Positions 8,711-15,901 of a stretch of 64,000 nucleotides of DNA are shown here, piece by piece. The stretch comes from Streptomyces sp. SID13031 (GTDB taxonomy: Bacteria > Actinomycetota > Actinomycetes > Propionibacteriales > Kribbellaceae): assembly GCF_010548305.1 (NCBI RefSeq), contig NZ_JAAGLV010000013.1, forward strand, positions 1 to 64,000, in the 5' to 3' direction. Made by a program: the position numbers and the translations under genes. The notes under the pieces were generated by a model. The model saw only the letters and a program-made list of their open reading frames with translations, was not told the origin of the DNA and made no database searches. Positions within the stretch are counted from its first letter, which is position 1. Every line of letters begins with the position of its first letter.

Positions 8711-8752
8711 GGTCAGGGGCGGTCTCGAACCGCCGACCTTGCTTTTCAGGCG
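8711..8752 (-). repeat. Copy of tRNA-Phe 3' end (att remnant)
   Basis: The first 30 nt are identical to the tRNA-Phe 3' end (14071-14100). A 2-nt deletion follows, then 12 identical nt through the anticodon arm. Only the 3' part is present, so this is an attachment-site duplicate, not a tRNA. A broken integrase gene ends about 60 bp to its right, the usual place for the integrase of an element inserted at a tRNA 3' end. Confidence 0.85.
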
Positions 8753-8787
8753 CGTACATAACCCCAGGTCGGAGGCCATGTACGCGC
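8750..8787. repeat. Inverted repeat between att remnant and integrase pseudogene
   Basis: GCGCGTACAT and ATGTACGCGC, perfect 10-bp arms separated by 18 nt, begin at the inner edge of the att copy. It could be a terminator for the integrase gene (which ends at 8812 on the minus strand) or a recombinase/excisionase binding site. The sequence alone does not decide. Confidence 0.5.
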
Positions 8788-8811
8788 CCTTCGTGCATTC
8801 CACATGCAACA

Positions 8812-9173
8812 TCAGTCGATCTTGATGGTGCGGGGTAGCCGAGCAGCCGAGCCGTTCGCCGCGATCTCGCTGAGCGCCTTGGCCACCTCGCGATCACGTC
8901 CGTCGACCGCAGGATGTAGCGCTAGGCAGCCACAGCCGTTGAATGGCCGACGCGCTTCATCAGGTCGACCGTGCTGGCTCCGGACGCCGCGGCGAGGCTC
9001 TGACCAGTGTGGCGGAGGTCGTGAAAGGTCAGGGTCAATCCGACCTTCTTCCGTGCTCGAACGAACGCCTGGTAGACCGCATTGCCGCGCATACGGTGCC
9101 CATCGCGGCCGACGAAGAAGAACTCCGGTTTCGTCCAGCACATGGCCCGCGACCCTTCGGATCCGGCCCTCAT
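8812..9173 (-). pseudogene. Tyrosine-recombinase integrase, C-terminal half, with stop and frameshift
   Basis: The minus strand encodes the catalytic half of a phage-type integrase: EFFFVGRDGHRMRGNAVYQA, LTLTFHDLRHTGQSLAAASG (the HxxR box) and VDLMKRVGHSTAVAA. The frame then meets TAG where relatives have the Leu of ALRYLHA. After a one-base shift it resumes with AVDGRDREVAKALSEIAANG and ends at 8812. The N-terminal arm-binding domain and the first catalytic arginine are absent upstream of 9173, where the sequence turns into a HAD-hydrolase fragment on the other strand. The gene is dead, but its position beside the att copy identifies the element class. Confidence 0.85.
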
Positions 9174-9348
9174 GAAGCCGAACCCCTATCTGATCGAGCG
9201 AGCTGCCCGAGTCCTCGGAGTATCGCCGACTGATGTTCGTGCCGTCCGAGCCAGTGGAGCCGCCAGCATCGGCTACGCGAACAAGCCCGGAAAGGCTGAC
9301 GACCTGACTGCGGCTGGAGCTGACGTCGTCGTCGGCAGCATCTCTGAC
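9139..9348 (+). pseudogene. HAD-family hydrolase C-terminal fragment with internal deletion
   Basis: In one frame the sequence reads MARDPSDPALMKPNPYLIER, AARVLGVSPTDVRAV, then RASGAASIGYANKPGKADDL ending in GADVVVGSISD. This is the end of a HAD phosphatase: KPNP/KPxP is motif III and IGYANKPGK the cap-side end of motif IV. The motif IV core (normally VGDSxxD between DVRAV and RASG) is missing, so about ten residues were deleted. No start codon or N-terminal DxDxT motif is present. It was probably trapped when mobile DNA inserted or recombined here. Confidence 0.6.
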
Positions 9349-9423
9349 TCACCGAGGCGATCCGTACCCGCTGAGCCAGATCTTTGTCTCGCCGTCCCGA
9401 TCCGCCGATGGCATGCTGGCGGC

Positions 9424-9516
9424 GTGACAGATCTGGTGTGTCTACGATGCCAACAGCCAGCAGTTGTCGGCAAGAAGGTCTTCGAGACTTTCGAGCAGAT
9501 GCAGGCAGATGCATGA
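9424..9516 (+). CDS. Possible 30-residue leader ORF coupled to the next gene
   Basis: A GTG-started frame encodes MTDLVCLRCQQPAVVGKKVF then ETFEQMQADA and stops in an ATGA overlap with the ATG at 9513. A single CxxC and the ATGA overlap hint at a genuine coupled small ORF or the truncated start of a longer CxxC protein. I see no convincing ribosome-binding site, so coding status is uncertain. Confidence 0.3.
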   Translation: MTDLVCLRCQQPAVVGKKVFETFEQMQADA

Positions 9517-10097
9517 TCGCGGACTCGATTCCGTGGAAGGAAGAGCTGTGGCGCGTCGCTCGCAACCTAGAGCGACGCAAGACCCAAGCGCGCTGGACAG
9601 CGCGATCAGGGTTCCTCGTGGAACGGGACACGATGACGGCGGCTTATGCGATTCGCAAGCTGATCGAGGCGCACAAGCTCTCGGATGAGGTGCGTGCTGA
9701 GCAAATCCCGGCACAGCGCCACGTCCTCATCGGCGACCCGGTCGACTTCTGGTCACGAGACAAGTTCATCGAGCACTACGACATGGAGAACCCCGAGAAC
9801 GTCACCCTGTCGTTGATCAACTTGTGTAATCAGATCATCCACAGCCTGATCTGGATGCGGTCGATGGATGGCGAGTCGATGCGCTTCGACGGGATCTTCG
9901 TCTGCTCCGATCGCGCGCGCAAGCAACACGTCTACTTCATTCATGTCGACTCGCTTATCGAGACCTTCCGGTCTGTCGCCAACGACGACATCGTGACGCT
10001 TCAGATGCAGCGGGATGCCCAGGGCGACATGCACGTCATCAAGGCGAGTCGGAGCCACGACGAGATGCCGCCTTCTTGGGGCCTTCTGCCGGATTGA
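9513..10097 (+). CDS. Hypothetical protein of accessory region
   Basis: A 194-residue soluble protein with no signal peptide or membrane helix and no domain I recognise. The N-terminal third is basic and helical (ELWRVARNLERRKTQARWTA, YAIRKLIEAHKLSDEVRAEQ); the remainder (DPVDFWSRDKFIEHYDMENP, LCNQIIHSLIWMRSMDGESM, MRFDGIFVCSDRARKQHVYF) alternates strands and helices. It begins in an ATGA overlap with a short upstream frame and is followed by a GC-rich hairpin. Codon use is less GC-extreme than in flanking core genes, in keeping with acquisition. Confidence 0.6.
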   Translation: MIADSIPWKEELWRVARNLERRKTQARWTARSGFLVERDTMTAAYAIRKLIEAHKLSDEVRAEQIPAQRHVLIGDPVDFWSRDKFIEHYDMENPENVTLSLINLCNQIIHSLIWMRSMDGESMRFDGIFVCSDRARKQHVYFIHVDSLIETFRSVANDDIVTLQMQRDAQGDMHVIKASRSHDEMPPSWGLLPD

Positions 10098-10114
10098 CCG
10101 CTTATGGATCAAAG

Positions 10115-10135
10115 GGCGCGCCCGCTGGGCGCGCC
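10115..10135. terminator. Hairpin terminator after the 9.5-10.1 kb gene
   Basis: GGCGCGCCC / GGGCGCGCC, a perfect 9-bp stem with a 3-nt loop, 17 nt downstream of the stop codon at 10097. Confidence 0.6.
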
Positions 10136-10297
10136 GCCGGGGCGGGAGGCGCCCATGCGACCTGCCGGCCGAACCACCCCCGCCCCGGCGGCGCAGCGGA
10201 CGCACCTATCCCAAATGCTGCCTCCGGCGGGGGCCTCACGACTCCGGGACGACGGGTCCGATTCGGTCGGTATCTCGGTTGGGGTCGGGGTTGTCGT

Positions 10298-10361
10298 CCC
10301 GTCTGCCGCTCAGCCCAGTCAGCCCCTGATCGCGCTACGCGTGGGCTGAACGGCAGACGGG
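10298..10361. repeat. Long inverted repeat between convergent genes
   Basis: CCCGTCTGCCG + TCAGCCCA pairs with TGGGCTGA + CGGCAGACGGG: 19 of 20 positions pair across a 24-nt loop. It lies between convergent genes ending at 10097 and 10413 and may act as a bidirectional terminator. The 10098-10412 interval is otherwise non-coding: I see only this repeat and the hairpin at 10115. Confidence 0.6.
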
Positions 10362-10412
10362 AAGACACAGGGCGGCGAATCATGGCGGGCGCGTGTGGGC
10401 CGAGCTGGCCGG

Positions 10413-10904
10413 TCAGACGAACCAGGCTTCGGTGGGAAGGGCTACCACGACTGAGACAGTCCAATGTCGTCCGTCCCGATCGCTGCAAGTGACCGGGAGT
10501 CGGGCCTCGTGTGCGTGCGATTCGTCGAACTGGACTCGCCATGTCAAGTCTCGTGCCGGTTCCAGCGGTCCGCCGGTAGACATGAGGATTGGAGATAAGG
10601 CTCCGGCCTCGATGCCTCGCTGGTCTGGTGTGAAGGACATCCCATGATGCTCAGGGATGCTCACGTGGACCTTGGCTAGGTGCCATGGAGTGTCCAGGCG
10701 TAGTGCGAGGTGGTACCAGCCACCCCCTTCGCCGTCGTGAGTGACGATCGACGCATCGAAGGTCGGCATCCGCTCGTCGGTCAGGCGGTCGCTCTCGACC
10801 TTCAGCGTTCCCTCTGCGGCTACCTTCTGCTGGTAGGTGAACACGGCGGCGACCAGCGATACGACTAGGGCCAGGAATGACACGGCCAAGGCGAATCCAC
10901 TCAC
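10413..10904 (-). CDS. Hypothetical membrane-anchored protein
   Basis: A 163-residue protein with one N-terminal membrane helix (residues 3-25, ALAVSFLALVVSLVAAVFTY), a short charged linker and a beta-rich outer domain (ASIVTHDGEGGGWYHLALRL, WHLAKVHVSIPE, LTWRVQFDESHAHEARLPVT). I recognise no family. It may be a signal-anchored protein of the integrated element, perhaps a membrane component beside the nuclease-like gene at 10994, which is transcribed in the same direction. Confidence 0.55.
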   Translation of the reverse strand: MSGFALAVSFLALVVSLVAAVFTYQQKVAAEGTLKVESDRLTDERMPTFDASIVTHDGEGGGWYHLALRLDTPWHLAKVHVSIPEHHGMSFTPDQRGIEAGALSPILMSTGGPLEPARDLTWRVQFDESHAHEARLPVTCSDRDGRHWTVSVVVALPTEAWFV

Positions 10905-10993
10905 ATCGAGGATGCTACGGCCCAGAGCCGATTTGCTTACAAACGGTGTGAATCCGGTCTGGACGGCCGGGGGCGTGCTGGACAGAACCCGTG

Positions 10994-11743
10994 TTATTCC
11001 GATGGATGGCGAAGGGTTCGCGCCAGCCTCTTTGCGGTTTCCGCGAAGTGGGTCGATGCGTATTTCTCCGACATGACATGCACGACCAGCGAACGCTTTT
11101 TACCCTCTGGCATTGCTCGAACCTGCGCATACTCGGTGGTGGCTACTTGTATCTCGCCCGATTCAGGCGCTAGACGACAGGTCACGATGGGGGCGGAGGT
11201 TACGACGGCGGGGATGAACACCTTGACGCCTGGTATTGCCTGGTAGAAGTCAACCATCCCGTAGGTGGCGCTGATGACCTGGCGTACGGCGCGCTGCGCA
11301 GTGTTCAGCCCCTCGGTGTCTTCGCCTTTGCGTGCCGAGACCACTGCGTGTCCAAACCATTCGTACTTGAAGATGGCGTCATCCGAGAGAAGCTCGTTGG
11401 CTCGTTCCCGGACGTAGGCGTCTTCGGCCAGGATGATCGCCTGTGTGCGGGCAGCCGCGTGAGCATGCCCGCTAGCGACGTCGAACACCACCCACGGATT
11501 CTTCTTGCTGCTCTTGCACTCGAACACCACGTTCACTCTCGCGGACTGCCTGGAATCCATCGGGACCTCTTGCACGTAGATCAAGTCGGCCTCGCGAAGC
11601 TTGCCCTCTAGCGGGTCGCTGTAAGGGATCGACTGGCCAACGAAGCCACCCGTCTCCCGCAGAGCGCTTGCCAATCGAAGCTCAAGGCCGTAGCCGGACT
11701 CCTCCAGCCAACTCTTCACGTACTCCACATGGTCCGCAGACAT
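10994..11743 (-). CDS. Predicted PD-(D/E)XK nuclease-like protein
   Basis: A 249-residue protein. The N-terminal half has the order of a restriction-type nuclease core: a helix with conserved Glu (ESGYGLELRLASALRETGGF), READLIYV (candidate acidic residue), and VVFECKSSKKNPW, giving the ExK signature. The rest contains helical segments (ARTQAIILAEDAYVRERANE) and strands and has no second domain I know. Such proteins occur as restriction enzymes, Holliday-junction resolvases or anti-phage effectors. No methyltransferase or specificity subunit is adjacent. Start at 11743 was chosen because residues from there match a compact fold; upstream cysteine-rich residues look non-coding and no ribosome-binding site is obvious. 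Confidence 0.6.
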   Translation of the reverse strand: MSADHVEYVKSWLEESGYGLELRLASALRETGGFVGQSIPYSDPLEGKLREADLIYVQEVPMDSRQSARVNVVFECKSSKKNPWVVFDVASGHAHAAARTQAIILAEDAYVRERANELLSDDAIFKYEWFGHAVVSARKGEDTEGLNTAQRAVRQVISATYGMVDFYQAIPGVKVFIPAVVTSAPIVTCRLAPESGEIQVATTEYAQVRAMPEGKKRSLVVHVMSEKYASTHFAETAKRLARTLRHPSE

Positions 11744-11867
11744 GCAGGGAGCGTAGCGCTTAGGGCAGTTGAGGTGCGTGCAACATCCGTGCAACTACGG
11801 ATGGTCGCTGAGGGGATTCACGGGCATTGGCGGTAGGCCCAAATGGGCCGGATTCACGCTTGGAGAT

Positions 11868-11911
11868 GGTGGTCAGGGGCGGTCTCGAACCGCCGACCTT
11901 CCGCTTTTCAG
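11868..11911 (-). repeat. Near-perfect copy of tRNA-Phe 3' end (att site, youngest)
   Basis: 44 nt identical to 14068-14111, covering the tRNA-Phe discriminator, acceptor 3' strand, T arm and most of the anticodon arm. Identity stops abruptly after TTTTCAG. Two direct GTGCAAC copies at 11778-11784 and 11789-11795 lie outside the core and resemble arm-type integrase sites. Together with the intact tRNA it bounds a 2.2-kb segment with the Fic gene. Apart from this site and the operator at 12141, the 11744-12214 interval holds nothing I can name. Confidence 0.9.
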
Positions 11912-12140
11912 CTCGACAGCGGCCCATGTCGAAGCCGCCTACATTTCTGCTGGGCGTTGGGGCTGCGCTCTGGCGGACGCATGCTGTCGCAGGCCGTTGC
12001 GGTACTTGTTGCGGTAACGGCTGCGGGTCAGTGCTAGGAGCGATTGATCCAAGGGACCCGCCCCGGTTGAGCGGTGCGCGATCCTCTCTGTGCGCGCTCT
12101 GACTGCCGGGCCGCTCGTCGCGAGAGGTCCTCAGGTGTGA

Positions 12141-12215
12141 TCTAACCTGGACTAGTATCGCTGTAAGTCCAGGTTAGATAGATAACCTGGACTTAACGAC
12201 GAGGAGATCCAGGTT
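12141..12215 (+). promoter_or_regulatory. Palindromic operator array upstream of fic
   Basis: A perfect palindrome with 13-bp arms, TAAGTCCAGGTTA (12164-12176) and TAACCTGGACTTA (12183-12195), separated by 6 nt. An additional TAACCTGGACT half-site lies at 12143-12153 and a partial ATCCAGGTT at 12207-12215, the last overlapping the start codon. The ribosome-binding site GAGGAG falls between the last two. Four copies of one half-site in alternating orientation indicate a repressor operator. The winged-helix C-terminus of the Fic protein itself is the likely ligand, but that is inference. Confidence 0.7.
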
Positions 12216-13486
12216 TGAGTCAGCAGATCACCGCAGTCTGGCAAGCCAATCCAGACGCCTACGGACCGCGCAAACACAGGCGTCCATGCGAGTACACAGC
12301 GTACGTGCCTGACCTGCTCAGCGCCCATGGGTTGGATTTCAGTGCTGAATTCGCGGCGGACATCGTCGACGCCGAACGTGCCCTGGCAGCCTTCGGCGGA
12401 CCCGGCGAGCATCATCTGGAGCAACTGGCACGGTTCTTGCTGCGAGCTGAGGCCGTCGCATCATCCAAGATCGAGGGCCTGCAGGTCAACAGCCGCCGGC
12501 TAGCCAGACATGAAGCGAGGTTGGCGGCCGGAGTACAGGACAAAGACGCGACAGCCGACGCCGTTCTGGGCAACGTCAAAGCCATGAACCACGCGGTGCA
12601 GTCGGTTGCAGTGGTCGACAGGGTCGACGTAGAGGATCTTCTCGACATACACCGGGCTCTCATGGAGCACTCGGACCAACCCGAGATCGCCGGTCTGATC
12701 AGAACCAAACAGAACTGGATCGGTGGCAACAACTTCAACCCTTGCCAGGCGGCCTTCGTACCGCCGCCACCGGAGTACGTCGAAGCATTACTCGAGGATC
12801 TGTGCGCGTTCGTAAATCGCGACGATTTACCCGGTACGGTGCAGGCCGGATTGGCCCATGCGCAGTTCGAGACGATCCACCCCTTCGCAGACGGGAACGG
12901 CCGAACCGGTCGTGCCCTCATCCATGTCATCCTCAAGAGGCGAGGGCTGACAAGGGACTTCATCCCGCCGATCAGCCTTGCACTCGCGACTCGCGCCTCG
13001 GCATATGTCGACGGACTGTCCAGCTTCAGATACACAGGCCCCCCGGACGGACAAGCGGCGCTCGATGGTCTCCGCGACTGGCTGGACCTGTTCCTGACTG
13101 CAACCCGGCGAGCCACCGCCGACGCAGCCGCCCTGCAAAAAAGTCTGGCGGATCTCGAGTTGGATTGGCGAGCCACACTCAACCCACGCAAAGGCAGCGC
13201 GGCCGAACGTCTGCTTCCCGAGTTGATCGGGCATCCAGTGATCAGCGCAGAAGATGTCATGCAACTGACCGGGGCGAGCAGATCCGCTGCGTTCGCGGCC
13301 ATGGAAAGCTATGTCGAGGCCGGAATCCTTCAGCCAATCGGCAATCAGCGGCGCTCACGTCTCTATGAGGCTCCGAAGGTGTTCGGGATCCTCACCGACT
13401 ATGAGCGAGCGTCCGCCACCGAGTCAGGCAACACCCGGGGTGAGCAGCCTAAGCGCGCGGTTCCTTATCGACAGAACCATTCGTGA
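12215..13486 (+). CDS. Fic family AMP-transferase with N-terminal inhibitory motif and wHTH tail
   Basis: A 423-residue Fic protein. Residues 83-88 (SSKIEG) match the inhibitory (S/T)xxxE(G/N) motif, so the enzyme is autoinhibited in cis (class II). The active site is HPFADGNGRTGR beginning near residue 222, with the catalytic His, the phosphate-binding loop and the Arg all present. The C-terminal 100 residues (HPVISAEDVMQLTGASRSAA, FAAMESYVEAGILQPIGNQR) form a winged helix that in this family binds DNA or targets. Start is TTG at 12215, with GAGGAG 8-14 nt upstream. It sits alone between an att copy and tRNA-Phe, behind the palindromic operator. The target protein is unknown. Confidence 0.9.
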   Translation: MSQQITAVWQANPDAYGPRKHRRPCEYTAYVPDLLSAHGLDFSAEFAADIVDAERALAAFGGPGEHHLEQLARFLLRAEAVASSKIEGLQVNSRRLARHEARLAAGVQDKDATADAVLGNVKAMNHAVQSVAVVDRVDVEDLLDIHRALMEHSDQPEIAGLIRTKQNWIGGNNFNPCQAAFVPPPPEYVEALLEDLCAFVNRDDLPGTVQAGLAHAQFETIHPFADGNGRTGRALIHVILKRRGLTRDFIPPISLALATRASAYVDGLSSFRYTGPPDGQAALDGLRDWLDLFLTATRRATADAAALQKSLADLELDWRATLNPRKGSAAERLLPELIGHPVISAEDVMQLTGASRSAAFAAMESYVEAGILQPIGNQRRSRLYEAPKVFGILTDYERASATESGNTRGEQPKRAVPYRQNHS

Positions 13487-13904
13487 GTGGGGTAGCTGTT
13501 GCAGTCTCAGGAGCGGCGAGGGCTCGCTTCGCCAGCGGCCCATTTTTTGTCACCCGGGCGGACCATCCCGGCCGGGTACCAGGTTCAAGCCAGGCAATGG
13601 GCCGTTCGCGCAGGCGGATCTCTGCTCTGATTCCAGGTCCATCCGCTGCCAGCCACCGGATGCCTACCGCGCTCGACGCCACAGGCTCGCCTATGTCATC
13701 TCCTGATGTGAACTCCGCAGGGTTGCGGAACGGCATCTCAGCACCGCTCTGCCATGGTCGTTCGAGCGGGTCAGGGCCGTGGTTGTACAACCACACGTCG
13801 CTGACTATTTCGTCTCCGTCCAAGAGGTACGCGTAAGCCACGGCATCGTCATCCTCCACGATGACCCGCCAGTTCTCATGATCGAACCCCTGCAGGAAGC
13901 CCAC
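13449..13904 (-). CDS. Hypothetical small protein convergent with fic
   Basis: A 151-residue protein. The N-terminal part (GFLQGFDHENWRVIVEDDDA, VAYAYLLDGDEIVSDVWLYN) resembles small conserved actinobacterial proteins of unknown role that share the DEIVxDVWLYN block. I chose GTG at 13904 because GGAGG lies 9 nt upstream; the open frame extends to 13964. Its last 38 bases overlap the end of fic on the other strand. It carries no Fic-inhibitory motif, so it is not an obvious FicA antitoxin. Confidence 0.6.
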   Translation of the reverse strand: MGFLQGFDHENWRVIVEDDDAVAYAYLLDGDEIVSDVWLYNHGPDPLERPWQSGAEMPFRNPAEFTSGDDIGEPVASSAVGIRWLAADGPGIRAEIRLRERPIAWLEPGTRPGWSARVTKNGPLAKRALAAPETATATPLTNGSVDKEPRA

Positions 13905-14069
13905 CGCTGTCACCCTCCGCAAGCCACGACGTGAGTGCTGACCGCCCATCGTTTGGGCGGTCATGCGCGATGACCATATACAGTCAACCGCCCGTGGAAA
14001 GTCGGCGGACGTTTCGGTACTGGGGATGTGTCGGCGGTTCTCCGATGGAGAAACCGCAGGTCAAAAGGG

Positions 14070-14142
14070 TGGTCAGGGGCGGTCTCGAACCGCCGACCTT
14101 CCGCTTTTCAGGCGGACGCTCTACCAGCTGAGCTACCTGACC
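14070..14142 (-). tRNA. tRNA-Phe (GAA)
   Basis: The minus strand folds into a full cloverleaf: acceptor GGTCAGG / CCTGACC, D arm GCTC...GAGC, anticodon stem TCCGC / GCGGA with loop CTGAAAA (anticodon GAA), T arm GGCGG-TTCGAGA-CCGCC and discriminator A. CCA is not encoded. Its 3' part is the insertion target duplicated at 5624, 8711 and 11868, and the gene has stayed intact through all insertions. Confidence 0.97.
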
Positions 14143-14192
14143 GGGAGAGATTAATGGCGGCGGTGTGTGGACACCCGCCGCCACTCTCCTGG

Positions 14193-14266
14193 CGACCCAG
14201 ACGGGACTCGAACCCGCGACCTCCGCCGTGACAGGGCGGCACGCTAACCAACTGCGCTACTGGGCC
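14193..14266 (-). tRNA. tRNA-Asp (GTC)
   Basis: The cloverleaf has acceptor GGCCCAG / CTGGGTC, anticodon stem CCGCC / GGCGG with loop CTGTCAC (anticodon GTC), T loop TTCGAGT and discriminator G. It is the middle gene of a Glu-Asp-Phe cluster; the 50-nt spacer to tRNA-Phe suggests one precursor transcript. Confidence 0.96.
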
Positions 14267-14324
14267 TAGCAACTCGATGATGCTACACCATCATCGAGCC
14301 TCGTTCACTTTGGTCTTTCGACCG

Positions 14325-14397
14325 TATCCCCAACGGGATTCGAACCCGCGTTACCGCCTTGAAAGGGCAGCGTCCTAGGCCACTAGACGATGGGGAC
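14325..14397 (-). tRNA. tRNA-Glu (TTC)
   Basis: Starts GTCCCCATCGTCTAGTGGCC; anticodon loop CTTTCAA (anticodon TTC), T loop TTCGAAT, acceptor closed by GTCCCCA / TGGGGAT with a G-U first pair. It is the first gene of the Glu-Asp-Phe cluster read leftwards; its promoter should lie between 14398 and about 14460, where I see no other gene. Confidence 0.95.
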
Positions 14398-14561
14398 TCG
14401 GACCGCGGGAGCCGAAGCTCCGGGGACATCGGTAAGCATAGAGGAGACTTTGCCGAGGTCCAAAACGAGTTCCTGGGCAGGCGAATCAGCGGCCGAAGGA
14501 GTGGGGGGACACGTGGCGCGGGAGGTGAGGAAACCGGACCGTGCCACGTGTCCGTCAGGGG

Positions 14562-15758
14562 TCAGTCGGCGTCAGGTGCGACCAGCGCGGGGAGCACCGT
14601 TTCGAAGCGGGCGGCGAAGACGCGGGACGGCAGGACGACGCCCTGGCGCCGGGCCGACTCGGCGACGCCGAAGCCCCACAGGGCGGCGCGTGTGCGCTGG
14701 TTCGGGGTGCCGTGGTGGCTTGGTGCTGAGAAGCCACAGTCGCCGATCTGAGCGAACATCTGGACGAACTGCTGTACCCGGCGCCAATGCATGTTGTCGC
14801 CGCGCCTGTGGGTCAGGAAGTACGCGCTGAACGCGTCCGCCATCAGCTCCGTACGCCGGGTCGCCTCGGGCGCCGGCAGGGTCGACTGGAACAGCCCGTC
14901 CTCGTACTGGATGTGGTGACCGAACTCGTGCCCGATGATCGCCTGCGTGGTGACGTCTCCCAGCCCGACCAGGGCGAAGCCGTCGAGGACGCCGTCGCCC
15001 ATCACGATCCGGTCCGGTACCAGCCCGATCCCCGGCGTGGGCACGCCCTCGGAGCTGTTCGCGTAGGCGTTGAAGGTGAAGATCGGGTGGTCGCCGAACT
15101 TCAGCGCCGGGGTGTCGACCTGGGCGGCGATGAACGCCGCGGTGTTCGCCGACAGGTCGGCCGGCTGGCCGTAGATGGTCGTGAAGACCTTCGTCACGCG
15201 AGCCTGGTTCAGCAGCATCCGGCCGTGCGCGGGCACCAGTTGGATGTCGTACGACTTGATGTCCCAGAATCTCTTCAGGTCCTTGAAGGTCTGGGTCGCC
15301 TTCTTGCTGTAGGCACCTTTCGCGCCGAACGTGTACGGCCCGGGCGTCGACAGGTACGCCGCCTCGGTCATCGGGATGTCGAAGAGGATGGCGTAGACGG
15401 CGGCGAGCCGCTGGTCGGCGGTCCAGTCCTGGATGCCGGCCGAGATCGCGTCGAGGACGGGCGGGTTGGCCGTCGGACAGTCGTACTGCGTCGGATCGAT
15501 CACATCCAGGACTGCCGAACGCAGCGGGCTGTCGTCCAGCCCGAGCCGGGCGCGAGTCGCCTCGGCCGCCGCCCGCGCCGCGGGAAGCCCGGCGATGAGC
15601 TGATCCGCGATCGGCGACGAGGCAGAGACGGCAGAGACGGCAGAGATGGCAGAGACGCCAAAGGCGGTCGAGGGGGAAGCGACAGCGGGGGCAGCGAGCG
15701 CGGCGGGCAGGACCAGCGTGGCGGCGAGTACCGCCGACCAGATTGTGCGTTTTCTCAT
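14562..15758 (-). CDS. Secreted zinc metallopeptidase-like protein (HEFGHH)
   Basis: A 398-residue exported protein with a signal peptide (MRKRTIWSAVLAATLVLPAA). The zinc site is IIGHEFGHHIQYEDG, the HExxH pattern, near residue 275, followed by an acidic helix (TRRTELMADAFSAYFLTHRR) where the third ligand is expected (ELMADAF). This arrangement fits neutral zinc metallopeptidases. A 9-bp GGCAGAGAC repeat, four copies at 15621-15656 with one change, encodes the SAVSAVSA stretch after the signal peptide. CAGGAG precedes the ATG. Confidence 0.75.
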   Translation of the reverse strand: MRKRTIWSAVLAATLVLPAALAAPAVASPSTAFGVSAISAVSAVSASSPIADQLIAGLPAARAAAEATRARLGLDDSPLRSAVLDVIDPTQYDCPTANPPVLDAISAGIQDWTADQRLAAVYAILFDIPMTEAAYLSTPGPYTFGAKGAYSKKATQTFKDLKRFWDIKSYDIQLVPAHGRMLLNQARVTKVFTTIYGQPADLSANTAAFIAAQVDTPALKFGDHPIFTFNAYANSSEGVPTPGIGLVPDRIVMGDGVLDGFALVGLGDVTTQAIIGHEFGHHIQYEDGLFQSTLPAPEATRRTELMADAFSAYFLTHRRGDNMHWRRVQQFVQMFAQIGDCGFSAPSHHGTPNQRTRAALWGFGVAESARRQGVVLPSRVFAARFETVLPALVAPDAD

Positions 15759-15901
15759 ACGGAACTCCTGGCGAGGGGGACGGAACCGGATGGCCGTCAG
15801 TATTCGCAGGAGTCGGTACGCACTACGAGGAGTTCCGCTGTCGGAAACCGGCATGGCAAGAACCTGAAGCCGGATGTGGAACACCTCACTAGGCTGGCCA
15901 A

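Noticed and set aside
8711-8752. A second tRNA gene at 8.7 kb
   Set aside because: Only the 3' part matches; the D arm and 5' acceptor strand are absent and 2 nt are missing in the anticodon arm.
13449-13904. Fic antitoxin candidate convergent with fic
   Set aside because: It lacks an inhibitory (S/T)xxxE(G/N) helix, is on the opposite strand, and the Fic protein has its own inhibitory motif.
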